DNA of 64,000 bases from positions 6,015,488-6,079,487 of the forward strand of contig JAJLRJ010000008.1 in the NCBI GenBank assembly GCA_024195265.1. The letters run 5' to 3'. Position 1 is the first letter of the stretch. The number at the start of each line of letters is the position of its first letter. Position numbers and translations under genes: made by a program. This DNA is from Dendrophyllia cribrosa (lineage: Eukaryota; Cnidaria; Anthozoa; Scleractinia; Dendrophylliidae). Shown in pieces: positions 32,588 to 43,942 of this stretch. The notes under the pieces were generated by a model. The model made no database searches. It was given only the letters and a program-made list of their open reading frames with translations, and had not been told where the DNA came from.

Positions 32588-32659
<72 letters not shown>
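32588..32659. repeat. 72-base uninterrupted C homopolymer
   Basis: Seventy-two consecutive C, flanked by GGGGAG on the left and TCTCCCCCAACCCGGG on the right. It is the longest homopolymer of the window and creates polyglycine frames that are not genes. Confidence 0.97.
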
Positions 32660-32661
<2 letters not shown>

Positions 32662-33248
32662 TCCCCCAACCCGGGTAAGGGAGCCCAAGCAACATGTGAA
32701 GGTCAATGAGAAGTCTTCCATAGAAATAACCATTACCGTCCAAAGGTTACTTTTCTAAATATAAATATAAATCGAATACTGCGCAAAGCTCCCACATTGG
32801 ATATATGTGCACAGGGAACGGTCAGCGGTATTTCAATTCAATTTCAGCGAGACCCTTTTAACAATGAACGCATTAAAGTTACAGTTGCGCGAAAAAGTGT
32901 TTCCCATCACATCATGTTCTCTTCCCTATTTGTGTAGAATTATGTTCTAGATCTTTGTATAGTTAAAAAAAGTTGAATGTTTTTAATTTGTTAATTCATA
33001 AATAACTATCTGGCTTCTCGATCCTGATACAGCTTCAAAATAAAGAAATACACGAAACGTTAAAACAGCCAGTTGAAGAACATTCCTTCATGAGCTTTCC
33101 TGTTCAGTCAGTTTCAGTTTTAGCCTTCGTCGCATTTTATCTGACTCGTCCCCAGTCATCTCTCAATTAACGAGAGAAAGGCCGCCGAGGGGTGGTCGCG
33201 CTTTTCAACGTTCGATAAATCGACTGAGACCAGATTGGACACCTTATA

Positions 33249-33379
33249 GAGGTTTTACACGGCAGCCATGTTGCATGGCAGGAACAATAGATTCTTTTCC
33301 CTATGGGAAAGAATGTTCTTTCTAATGCAAAACATTTTCATTGTTCCTGTCATGCAACATGGCTGCCGTGTAAAACCTC
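33249..33379. mobile_element. Hairpin MITE, 131 bp
   Basis: Inverted ends GAGGTTTTACACGGCAGCCA / TGGCTGCCGTGTAAAACCTC, extending inward through TGTTGCATG and GGAACAAT. Nested inside the MULE-like element at 33141. Confidence 0.93.
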
Positions 33380-33465
33380 ATTGAGAGTTATATAACGGAT
33401 TAACTGGTTAGCTTTCAGTCGAGGTTGGGGTCAGCAGTTTATATAGTTAAATTTAGGACTAAGCA

Positions 33466-33556
33466 ACCCGAGAAGCTAGGTGGTACAGTGGTACGGTAGG
33501 CTATGTAAGCCTAAACCTAGCTGAGGTCACAGGTTCAATCTTAGATTGTCTTTTTT
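33466..33556 (+). repeat. tRNA-like sequence with Pol III boxes
   Basis: TAGGTGGTACAGTGGTA resembles an A box and GGTTCAATCTT a B box, followed by TTTTTT as a Pol III stop. The arms do not pair well enough for a functional tRNA; probably a SINE head. Confidence 0.4.
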
Positions 33557-33560
33557 AAGT

Positions 33561-33836
33561 AATGCTCCACATAAGAACTATAGTAAACTTCATTGTTCTG
33601 CGGCATTGGCTCTTTCCCACATGGAATACCTTAGGTTTCATGAATAAAGGAGGATCTGATGGTTCATAATTATATTTCATTATAAAAATAAAGAAAATAA
33701 TGCTCCACATAAGAACTATAGTAAACTTCATTGTACTGCGGCATTGGCTCTTTCCCACATGGAATATCTTAGGTTTCATGAATAAAGGAGGATCTGATGG
33801 TTCATAATTATATTTCATTATAAAAATAAAGAAAAT
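33561..33836. repeat. 138-bp tandem duplication
   Basis: AATGCTCCACATAAGAAC starts at 33561 and 33699. The copies differ at only a few bases. As 138 is divisible by 3, the minus-strand frame (MKFTIVLMWSII..., YEPSDPPLF) stays open through both, but no gene is supported. Confidence 0.95.
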
Positions 33837-35335
33837 CCATTTGCGTCAAATAAATTTTAGAAAATGTTCGTGCTTAACCAATCAGAATAGCAGAAGACAA
33901 TAGCTTATAATTTTGCTTCTTTGATGAAGTTCCCCAAATACAATATCTTTTAAAACTTGACTCAAGTTACTTGAAACCTTAAAAAAATTAGACTTAATGC
34001 ACCTTGAACATTAACTTTTTAGCGGTTATTGAGTCTAGGCCAATGAGATCACTAGTTGAAACAATGAAAAAAGTTTACATTCCATCGTGCATTGCCGTAG
34101 AGCACTATCCTTCTTACGCGGACCATTACTTAAACTTAAAAATTTATTTAAAATAAAATTCTAAGTTCGACATTACGTTATATGAGTCCCAATAAGATGT
34201 CCGACCTACTTCACCCTGTGTTACCTTATACCGTCCCTCTCATTCCGCGTCTATCCCCCACGCGCGTCTCCCGCGTCTTGCCTAGATAGACCACTGGGGA
34301 CGAGTCAGGCATTTTATTAGTTTCGTTGACGATTGGTTACTCAAAGCAACATGGGGTACTTAATATTTTACTCCCCTGTATTCCACCGGGATCTATTCGA
34401 GTTGTTAGGGCGGAAAATTTTATTTAAAAGAAATTTAATTAAAACTAATTCATAACTCATCACTTTTTTATTTGTTTATTAATCTGCTCTTTTTACAGTG
34501 TAATATAGTAATATCATGAATCGTTGTTCGTGATCAGATCAAAGTTTGGTTACGACGTTTAAGACAGCACAGTTTAAGCGTGTAGGAACTTTCTTGTTAC
34601 GCGAGAATCTCAGATTCCTTCACCTAAAAGTAACAAAGACAATGAATCAGTGTTCAGCTCAAGTTTACAAAAAAGTCATGTTCCAGAAGAGAAAAACGAA
34701 TGATTGTGAAAGAAAACAGAATTTCTTGTCAGAAAAGTAAATTAGGTTTAGTTCATTCCATTTAAAAACTTAAGAAATTATGTACTTTTTCTGTTCTGCT
34801 TGTTTTTTTCATTGGGTGCAGATGCATTCTTAGATTTTATTTGCATCTCTTATGACTGGTCAAGTTAGACGCTTTACGTACTCGCTCACGACTCGCAGAC
34901 CGATCCAATAAGATGTTTTTCTGCTCCATGGCGCATGATTCAGGTAAATAAATGAGTACTCTTGACCGAACATGCTGGGGAAGCCTACAATGGGATAATA
35001 TGCAACCCTTCCAGGGGAAAAGGGTTGGGGTAGTAATACTACATAATTGCAATAAAGTCAAACAATAACTGCATTTGTTATATAGCTGGAGTTTTTCAGT
35101 TGATTCATGGTCACATGACATCTAACAAACAAACTGTTTCCCGCCAATTGTCCTTAGCGGGCAACAATTTTGACGTCATAGGGTAACATTGCACTGTTGC
35201 CCGCTAGCGCACGTGATCAGACCGTGACAAAAGGTGACATGATTATGCTGCGATTGATCGATGTTCACCTCGAGTGCTCGGCGCGTTTTTCAAACTGTGT
35301 TGTGTTGTGTTTTTTGTGTTGCTATATAACAAATA

Positions 35336-35459
35336 ACTTAATGACTGATCCCCCGGGAAACAGTGAATTTTGTTTCCCGAGAATCTCAATGTTTCCCTCG
35401 ACACATCGAGATTCGAGTTAAACAAAATTCACTGTTTCCCGAGGGACCAGTCATTAAGT
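35336..35459. mobile_element. Hairpin MITE, 124 bp
   Basis: Inverted ends ACTTAATGACTGATCC / GGGACCAGTCATTAAGT, with GGGAAACAGTGAATTTTGTTT and its inverse inward (written here as shared motif) and a CTCGACACATCGAG centre. Confidence 0.9.
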
Positions 35460-35521
35460 GTTTAGTATGTATTAAGAGCGGTTTTACTTTAGTGTAAAAC
35501 GAAAACCGAAGTAATATACAT

Positions 35522-35765
35522 ACTCTGGCCAATCACAACGGCAATCCAAGAACCAATCAATACTCGAGGCAAATACAAGTGTAGCCGCCGTCAAGCGCGG
35601 TAAAACGCGTGCGAGTATTAAGTCATGATTGTATTGGGTTTTACTTCTGATTGGTTGAGAATGTGGCGCGCGTTTTTTTAGTCAATCACAAAACGTAGCA
35701 ATGCGAGCAAAAGCAATCGCGAAATTACTTTCGACACTCAATCGAAAACTGCTCTATGGTAATTC
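35522..35765 (+). repeat. CCAAT-rich dispersed repeat, copy 2
   Basis: Matches 6740-6995 in order and orientation. It is followed at 35783-35821 by (GTT)n(ATT)n, whereas the first copy is preceded by (ATT)n. Confidence 0.85.
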
Positions 35766-36186
35766 AAAAAGAGTTACAGTGTTGTTGTTGTTGTTGTTGT
35801 TATTATTATTATTATTATTATTCCTATATGTTCCAAAACCAGAGATATATTCGGTCTAAAAATCATAATGATTTTCTAATAAGAGTGAAAAATAGCTTTG
35901 TTTGAAAGACTCACCTCAGTTGCAATTGCCGCAGGTCTTGCGGCATCGATTTCTCACAAACGAAGTGCGATTGACATTGCACTTGTTTCTAAATCTCCTG
36001 CAAAACACCGGCAAACGATCCGTACAACCTGTGAATATTTAGCAAAAAAAGGAAAATTATTACGTAACATGCGCCACGCCATGCTCAGTTCCATTATTCG
36101 GCGGTCGCGGGTCAAGGTACAGTCTGCCTCGCAGACTCCTCTCTACAACGGGTACTCCGTTATTACTGACAGGCATTGAAGTAACG

Positions 36187-36490
36187 GAGCCACGGTGGTC
36201 TAGTGGTTAGTGCGTCGGGCTTTCAACCTGAAGGTCGATGGTTCGAAGCCTGGTCTCTGCCGTCGTGTTGTTTCCTTAGACAAGAAACTTTACTCCACAC
36301 TGTCTCTCTCCACCCAGGTGTATAAATGGGTACCGGCGACAAAAAAATGCTGGGGGTAACCCTGCGATGGACTAGCATCCCATCCAGGGGGGAGTAGCAA
36401 TATTCCTAGTCGCTTCATGCTACAGAAACCGGGTTTAAGCTCCGGCCGTTGTGAGCCTTCTGGCTCGTGTGCGCGACTTTACTTTTACTT
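36187..36490 (+). mobile_element. tRNA-derived SINE with perfect 12-bp target duplication
   Basis: The head resembles tRNA-Glu: A box TGGTCTAGTGGTTAG, B box GGTTCGAAGCC. The body contains ACAAGAAACTTTACTCCAC, ACCCAGGTGTATAAATGGG and GGACTAGCATCCCATCCAGG; the tail is (ACTTTT)-like. Both flanks are ATTGAAGTAACG (36175-36186 and 36491-36502), so it is a complete and fairly young LINE-mobilised insertion. The body recalls the deeply conserved SINE core reported from many metazoans; this match is from memory. Confidence 0.92.
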
Positions 36491-36635
36491 ATTGAAGTAA
36501 CGACGAATATGATTTACTGAAAATAGCTCCCATTGTCCAGACTCTCTCTATAGCTGACATCTAATTGTGGTCTTGAATGTGAATTTAAGATAATCCAGTT
36601 TGCCGTATAATATAAAATCCCCTATTTTGTGTCTA

Positions 36636-38732
36636 GGGACGGACCATTAGAAAAGTGATGGGGGGGGGGGGGGGATGGGGGGGGGGGGTGGGGGATTTTC
36701 AGCTTGCACGAATTTTTTTTTTCGCCCATTGCTTGTGCAGGATTTTTTTTTTGCAGGTGAAACCCTCTGCACGAATTTTTTTTTTCAGACAAATATTGCT
36801 TTGTTTTTCATTTACTAATTTAAAAAAAGGTGTAATACTTAAAAACCATTTTTTATCATTACGTATATTTGAAAAATATATATTAGGAATAGTCCGCTAC
36901 GTTGCACAAGACTATATCCTATTATGGAACGCATGAAGCAAACACAACTTGACACCAGAATTACACGCCTGTTGTAGAAAAAATATGCAGTGTATCTTGA
37001 ATTCATTGAGACATACACGAGACCTCCTCTCTACAACACTAAAAGAACTGTTCTTTGTGTCAGAAAATATCATACATGCTATGAAATTAAGAATAAAGCC
37101 TCAGAAAGAAACACAACTTAACGTCGGATCGAAACTACACCAATGCTATTGGTTCAATTAAACGAGCCAATGAGAAAACGGAACATTCGATCCTTCCCAA
37201 GAGTACAAAAGCGGCAAACATTTCATGTACAACGGAATAATTTCATATTATTCCGCGAGACAGTTACTTATGGAAGCAACTGATGAGGTTCACCTAAGAA
37301 CCGAAACTCGAGTCTTGCTTAAGAAAAACGTAAGAATTCACTAGCGTCCGTGAGATTTTCAATACCGATCACCATATCTGTCATGTCGGGATGCAATAAC
37401 GCCATGATGAAACAACGGAGGTTCTTCAAGCTCCAAGAAACACTTCTCAGAAACAGAACTATATATAAAACAAGGAGCTAAAACAGAGGCGGATCCAGGG
37501 ATTTCTGAAAGGGGGGTCCGGGTTCATGCCTGCCCGGAAATTTTTCCAATTTTACCCTCTGAAACGCGATTTCCAGCACTCCTGAAACTCGAAAAGCGTT
37601 TGTAAGTCAAAAAATTGACAATCAGTCAATGTCGTCAATTGGTGGAGGTGAAACAACTACGTATAAAACAATTTTATTCTATTATTTTTATGAACCACAA
37701 GGGAGACACAGGTCTGAAAGGGGGGGTCCGGACCCCCCCCGACCCTCCCCCTGGATCCGCCACTGTAAAACATAAACTGCAAGAAGTCATGATTCCAATA
37801 GAGACACGGCAGCTTCAGACTTTGATCTTAGACGCCTACATCCGTGATAAAGATCCACTTTCTCACAAGTCTTGCACACCGCAGACTTTGACACTATCAC
37901 GGAGCCAGGAATTTTTCAGAGGTACGCACAATCAATTTCCAAACACTCCCCCTACCTCCTTCCCCACCCTCAAGTCCCAAATCTTTCTTTTTTCTCGACT
38001 TTTCAGGTACACGCGTGCGCACGTGCGTACAGGTAGCTACGCCCCTGCACGGGCTGAGAGATTGACTGATCCTAGCATATTCATAACAATAACAAAAACT
38101 GCAGCCGATCACTACATATCTTGCAACAAAAGTTAGCCAAAGAAGCCCTAACATATGCCAAGAGAGCTAGCATAACGAAGGCATAGAGAAACAATAATTC
38201 CATAAATGGCTACACAGCATGAAAATCTCCTGTCACTTAAGAGATTTTTATCCCAAAGATCATCAAAGAGTCATACAATACATATCGAGCATGCAAAACT
38301 GAGACAGAGATAATAGTGACTAGTCACAATTCTATATTGGTGATCTAAAGGGAACAAATATCTCGTAGACCTTCTTGGGAAAGCATTTCTAAAGGCTTCT
38401 TTATACATTTTGCGACTAGCGGGAGTCGTGTTTGGCCTGTCACCTTTATAATACTATTTATAAATAATAGTATAGGAAGGCCCCAAGAATGTTTTGAATT
38501 TTTGAAACGCCAAGAGCGCTATTTTCAATAGGCACTTTGGCAGCTTTTATATATTAAATAACAACCACAATAGGACTTCTCCTTCTGCATGAATTTTTTT
38601 TCTTTGCCTTGAACTTTGCACGAATTTTTTTTCCTGGCACTTTCCCTTGCACGAATTTTTTTTTGGTTTTTTCCCCACCCCCCCCCCCCCCCCCCCCCGC
38701 ATCACTTTTCCACTTTTCTAATGGTCCGTCCC
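36636..38732. mobile_element. TIR element O, 2.1 kb, with G/C-run sub-ends
   Basis: Inverted ends GGGACGGACCATTAGAAAAG / CTTTTCTAATGGTCCGTCCC flanked by CTA on both sides. Next to the ends are a G-run (36660-36692) and a C-run (38678-38698), and repeats of TGCACGAATTTTTTTT in matching inverted orientation. The interior has no recognised transposase and holds a nested hAT-like MITE. Confidence 0.87.
37484..37765. mobile_element. hAT-like MITE nested in element O
   Basis: Ends CAGAGGCGGATCCAGGG / CCCTGGATCCGCCACTG-type (right end CTGGATCCGCCACTG), 282 bp. CAGNGGCGGATC termini are typical of hAT elements (family knowledge). The flanks AAAACA/TAAAACA are similar but not a clean 8-bp duplication. 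Confidence 0.8.
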
Positions 38733-38738
38733 CTAGTG

Positions 38739-39675
38739 CACATGTGCGCGTAGACACTATACTGTTGACGGTGTCACAGGATTGTTAAACCGACTGTTTC
38801 TTAACCTTGTTTAAACAGGACGTCAACGCCAAAATGACAACTGTAACATTGATCCAATCCATGCATTTATTAATGGAACGAAATCTGAATCACTGAAAGA
38901 CATTTTCACACTTTACACAGACTAAATTCTGCAAAGCCGACCGAACACTTCGAACTTAAAAAGCTCTGAACCTTTAAATATTGTTCTCTTTGAAGACGTG
39001 AAATTGATGAAAACTGGCCGGGCGGAAGAACATCAAACTAGACGATAAATAAGGCCTTGTGTGACAGCCGCGTGGATTATAAGAATATCACTGCTACCCA
39101 CCAGTTGACCTAGTAGAGTTGGCCTTCAGCGAGTAGACCCCAAAATTTTAAAAGAAGAAAGGTTGAATTAATTTTACATCCAAAATGTTAGCAGCGTTTA
39201 TTTACATTTTTTTAACCCGTGAATACGCATAGCGTAATGAACGGGTCATCGGAGACGAGGGCAAATTCACTCACTCACTCGCTCGCTCACTCGCTCACTC
39301 GATCCATCTTTTCCGCATATCTACGTTAAAATAACAATAAAGCTGGAGGCAGTCGAAGGACGTGAGTTCGATTTCCGCCCAGGCCGGATTTTTTTTCGAA
39401 CTGAAATTTACTGTGTTTTTTTGGCGTTCGTCACGTTACCGTTAGCATTTCGTATTCACTGGTTCAGTTTTTATATTCAGTTCCAAAGTTGACCATCTGT
39501 TATTTATAGCTGCTTATTCTTCTCAAAATTACAAGCACATGTTATGTGACGTCTTACTCACAAAACACGTAGCCATAAATATACAACCGAAGCATTAAGG
39601 GCTGCTGCGAAGCCAGAAAACTGAACATTTGCCTTGCACCTCTTCGAATGATTTTTTATTCGGCAACGCTCTGAA
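38739..39675. other. Intergenic stretch, no gene recognised
   Basis: Contains a simple-repeat patch of CACT/CGCT units (39268-39302) and a B-box-like GAGTTCGATTTCC near 39365. Nothing else was recognised. Confidence 0.45.
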
Positions 39676-40257
39676 AATAGCCCATTTTCGAGTTGCTCTT
39701 GGCCCTCCTTTTCAAACCGAGGCCAAGTGCAAAACCATTCATAGGGTTATAAGTTTTATTTGCATGTGAAAGAAAACTCATTTTCATACACCGAATGCAA
39801 ATATGGCCGCCCAACAATTTTTTTTGTTTGGACAGGTTCTCAAGAAAAGAAAAGCAATTGGATAATGATAAAAATCGGTTCAAAATAAGTCATTGTGTGC
39901 ATTTTCAAGGCCATATTCTTATTTTAGGAGAAGTTATAGGCAATCAAATTTTGGAAAAAAAAAACATGAAAGCGAGGCTAGTAAGGATAGAATGTATTTT
40001 CTCGTACAAATGCTTAAAATGTCAGTGAGCCATAACTTTGCAACCGTTTAACCCAAAACACTCAATCTTTGCAAGATGATACACTAAAATAGCAGCACTT
40101 GTTTACGTGTACGTGATATCATTAATTTCTCCGCAAACTTGGCCAAGCAAAAAACTGCCAGACGGCCATATTTGCATTCGGTGTATAACAATTGTTTTGC
40201 CCTTGCATTGTCCTTGGTTTGAAAAGGAGGCTGAGAACAACTCGGAAATGGGCTATT
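39676..40257. mobile_element. TIR element Q, 582 bp, long inverted repeats
   Basis: Ends AATAGCCCATTTTCGAGTTG / AACTCGGAAATGGGCTATT. Homology of the arms extends through CCTCCTTTTCAAACC and, further in, CACCGAATGCAAATATGGCC and its inverse, so the repeats are over 100 bp long. Non-coding. Confidence 0.9.
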
Positions 40258-41392
40258 AGGAAGTTGTCAGGTGAATTTCAGTAATCTCGAGCTCCGACTG
40301 ATCCAGCAGTCTTCGTAAATCTTCGGTATTCCTCGGGTTATTTTCGTATCAGTTCTCTTGCCTCATGAGTAGCGAATGGTTTGGTGACGTTCTTATTACA
40401 CACTCAGCCAATCAAAACAAAGGATTTTTGTTGTGTATTATGTTATTTACGTTTTTTTAATACAAATGTCAAATATAATGTTAAACAGGGGGATAGCCAA
40501 TTATAAAAACGATCTAAGAAATTCTCGTATAATCGAGGAAGTATCATAGTTGTCAAATTTATTCCTTTCCAGGAACCCCGCTGAATTGGCCTCGTCAACA
40601 CTTTTTTTATTAGTTAAAAACAATACCGGTATCATAGATAGATAGATAGATAGATAGAAACTTTATTTAAGTGTCAAAAGACCTTATAGCCTGGGTAAAC
40701 CCATACTAATTTGGGGACACATAAAAAAGTATAAAATATCTAATATTAATCTAAAACCTAAAATATATTTAATATTTAAAATTTATATAAAGCTAACAAT
40801 TTATTAAATGATAATAAAAGCTAAAATTTAAAAAAAGAAAATGATAAAACACATATCTTACCTCGCTTATAGAGATCCATCGCAATAGTCCCTGAAAACA
40901 TAAATGAAACGAGAGATGACATTTTCCTATTTGCGTTCCTGCTTGCATGGCTACAAAATTTATTCAAACTCGAAGTATTGTTCTGTCGAGTTACTTCAGT
41001 ACTGATCGAGCCATTTTAATTGAAAAAGAAACTGCATAATTATTCTTAACGCTAGATTCACAGCCGATAAGATAAGTTTACATTTATCGAGTTTTGTCAT
41101 TTGTACGAAAACATTTTACAAGTTTTTTCCTGGTCAAGTGATAGTCTTCTTGTTAAAAAAACCTGACATTTCACCTTTCAGCATTTTACACACTAACAAG
41201 ACTCGCTCAGTCTAGATAGGCTCTTTGTGAATTTAATGCCGAATTTTTTTACATTTCTTTTTAACACATTAATTGAAAGTTTTTCAATTTTCAGACATTT
41301 TCTGTTGTTTAATATTTTCAGTGACATGAGTGAAAATTTAAGAAGGAGTACTCTCTTCCCGGTATTTTATTATTTTTAAATATCGCGCAAGT
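40258..41392. other. LINE-type 3' tail and AT-rich DNA, no gene
   Basis: GATA units at about 40634-40658 followed by AACTTTATTTAAGTGTC look like the microsatellite tail and 3' UTR of a minus-strand LINE. The rest, to 41392, is AT-rich without recognised features. TTTATT at 41366-41371 is an AATAAA for the minus-strand gene that follows. Confidence 0.5.
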
Positions 41393-41563
41393 TTACAACT
41401 CACTAAGAATCCGGCTGCGACGAATAAAATCCCCTAAATTTAAAACTGTCGTACCTCTATCAAGTTGTTGAGGATATGGAGAGTCGTTCATAGGCATTGC
41501 AGTCAGGCTACTGACAAGCATCAAAGAAAACAGGAGAAAGCAAGCAAACTTTGGGCTTTCCAT
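41393..41563 (-). CDS. Small secreted precursor, 56 residues
   Basis: ATG at 41563-41561 in good context (TTAACATGG on the minus strand). The N-terminus MESPKFACFLLFSLMLVSSL is a clear signal peptide with a likely cleavage after SLTA. The mature part is about 34 residues with no cysteine and includes SPYPQQLDRG, FIRRSRILSEL and an RR pair that could be a processing site. Upstream on the minus strand TTGATATAAGG (about 41628) is a plausible TATA box some 60 bases before the ATG, and AATAAA follows the stop within 30 bases. An alternative is a donor AG|GTACGA at about 41454, making this only the first exon. Function unknown; a peptide hormone-like precursor is one reading. Confidence 0.5.
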   Translation of the reverse strand: MESPKFACFLLFSLMLVSSLTAMPMNDSPYPQQLDRGTTVLNLGDFIRRSRILSEL

Positions 41564-43650
41564 GTTAAGCTGAAGCAAGAGGCGCACTCAGAAGACAAAC
41601 TGATAACCCTTTCAGCCTTCAACCTTATATCAAACACGTTTGTCATGCGCGCGGTACTTTTACAAATTAAGTTTCTTTGGAATCACCTGCGAGGATCTAA
41701 GAGGTGTTAATTGGTGAAAGAGACATTGTGGCGGTATATGCCAACGCAAAAATTATAATTCTTTCATTTCAGGGCAAGTACCTGTTTTTATTGAAGTAGA
41801 TGCGATATTGGCTTTATCTGTAGGTATCTGTTTTATTTTGATCATGTAGTCCCCTGATAGACAAGTCTGGGCAAAGCAATTCGTGCTTGATATTTTTATG
41901 TACTTTCATGTTAACACGTTTGTCACTCTCTGTTTATGACACATAAAATAAAAGAGGTCTTCATTAGCCAGTTAGCTTGTTTAATAAAGCTCTTAGCCGC
42001 CCTCCTAGTGTGCGACTCATGGACTATTAAATGCAGGTAAATTGCAGGTGCTTGTCACTCTAGGTAACATTTAATGAGTTCTTTTTGTCTTTGGTTTGCC
42101 GCATTACATACACTTGCATTTCTACCGTACAGCACTGTTCGAAGTTCTCAGTATTCTTTTACGTTACTTTAAGCCCCGATATGATTTCAACCTAAACGAA
42201 CTTAACATAAATGATTTGGTAACGTGTTTGAATCGCTCATAAACCGATGAATACGAAAAAAAAAAAAAACAGGCTAAGAAAAAATAAATTAATCTTCGAA
42301 AACGTGATGAAGAGTTTTCCGTAAATGGAGTTTAAAAAGCACCTGCTTAGTTAAGTGTAAAGGATTAAAAATATGCAGCATAAAAACAACAAATTTTGAT
42401 CAAAAGGCATGCGCATAATAAAAGCGAGGTTCAGGGGGGCGGGGGATGGGTGGGTGGGGGGGGGGGGAGGGGGGGGGGGGGAGGGGGGGAGATGAACTTT
42501 TTCAATATGAGACCAGACCTGATGCGAAGACAGATAAATAAGGTTTCATTTAGTTGGGTTGTTTCAAAGGCAAAGCATTGCTCCATAGTGGTCTCTCTTT
42601 TCTCAAAAAGATAGTCGGCGAGGGGAATATTCGAGCGAGCGAAACATGCAAGCAAGCGCGACATATTCGCTTCCGTCGCGTCTCCTAACGTAAAAATGGA
42701 AGTGGTTAGTTAGTTAGAGCAACGACTGACACTGACAATATTAATGCTGCGAGGACATAATTCTTTTGCTTGTGGGTGCGTATCGCTTGCAGTAAAAGCG
42801 GTAATGAAGTGAATTTTGACTGTTTTGAGCTTTTCACTCCAAACAGCGCCGCGGGACAAAATCCAAATTCAAGATAGAAAAATGTAACATGAAAAAATGA
42901 ATAACTAACAGCACCATGGAAAATAATCGCTCAGATTAGAATAACATTATACAGTACAATTAACGATGTAATAAAGGCAGCAAAGGAAAGTACTTTTCTA
43001 TAGTTTTCATTTTCATTTTTCCATGACTCAGATCGTAGGATTTGAGCATATTCAGACTTGAAAGCACAGTACTGTATCGGCACACGAACAACTCAAGAGG
43101 TAGAATTAAAATAAACATATGAATAAATAAAACATATGAATAAGTTGAAAATACTACTACATGTAAGTTCGATTCAATTTAACTTGGACAGCAATCATTA
43201 TTAATTAACTTTAGATATTTTTCGTGGTAACACTAAAGATTCATTTGATAGCCTGCGAATGCAACCGCCTCTGATTGCTTCCGAACGCTACGCCAACGCC
43301 CCTGGCGGCCGGCTGGGAGTAATGAGAGGTGACTGTATTCGCAGGCGTCTCATTTGCAGGTATTAACATCAATTTATCAGAGTCACCACGTACAGAAATA
43401 TTACTCCACTAATAATTGGCATCTATTAACTGGAGGTAGCAGACAAGGACCAAAAGAGATTTTCTTTTATGTTATAACAATAAAAACGGCCTGACCGAAT
43501 AATGATACACGCGGTTCAACATGTTGAATGAGTAGAAAACATATTCAACAGTTCAAACGGCGATTGACTGACGTCGTTCAACAAGTTACAGTCCTTCAAC
43601 AAGTTACATGTCAAATTGCAATTAGTTGTTTAACGAAATAGAGCCGTTTC
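41564..43650. other. Intergenic stretch with a G-rich tract, no gene recognised
   Basis: 42433-42491 is nearly pure G on the plus strand with several G-runs, able to form G-quadruplexes. Elsewhere nothing was recognised except TTCAACATGTTGAA-type strings after 43515, which continue after the family B insertion. Confidence 0.5.
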
Positions 43651-43942
43651 TCCCGGGGGGATACTCTTATATATAAGCTATATGGGTATGTGCCGCTGTC
43701 AAGGCTATGGTTTCTAACACTCTAGTCTGGAATAGGGTCATAGAAATTAAAGAGTTTTGATCGAGAAACTGATGAGTGATATGAAAATAGAGTTTTTAGA
43801 AAACGGCGAGTCTGGGATAGGGTAGGAATTTGGGGTGATACAGCTGGTATAGGGTATGGTTTTCATCAGAGTCCCAGCGGCACACCACCAACCCACCCCC
43901 CCCCCCCCCCCCCCCCCCCGGGCGCCCCACCACCACCCCCGG
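43651..43942 (+). mobile_element. Family B element, copy 4 (internally deleted)
   Basis: Starts CCCGGGGGGATACTCTTATA and ends GTCCCAGCGGCACACCACC plus a C-run and CCCCCGGGC. Shorter than the others (about 290 against 430 bp), lacking the central part. All four copies in the window have the same orientation. Confidence 0.85.

Larger units (their letters stand above)
33141..34308. mobile_element. MULE-like element, 1.17 kb, perfect 9-bp TSD GCATTTTAT
   Basis: Ends CTGACTCGTCCCCAGTCATC (left) and CACTGGGGACGAGTCAG (right), target duplications GCATTTTAT at 33132-33140 and 34309-34317. Same terminal sequence as the 14096-17821 element. It contains a hairpin MITE (33249-33379), a tRNA-like head (about 33466) and a 138-bp tandem duplication. 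Confidence 0.92.

Noticed and set aside
32391..32743. Polyglycine proteins
   Set aside because: Created by the 72-base C homopolymer read on the minus strand.
35898..36179. 93-residue basic frame (HKRSAIDIALVSKS...)
   Set aside because: It starts at a TTG, has no recognised domain, and ends at the SINE target site; likely part of another repeat.
36187..36260. Functional tRNA-Glu gene
   Set aside because: It is the head of a SINE with a target duplication and body; the anticodon loop does not read as Glu.
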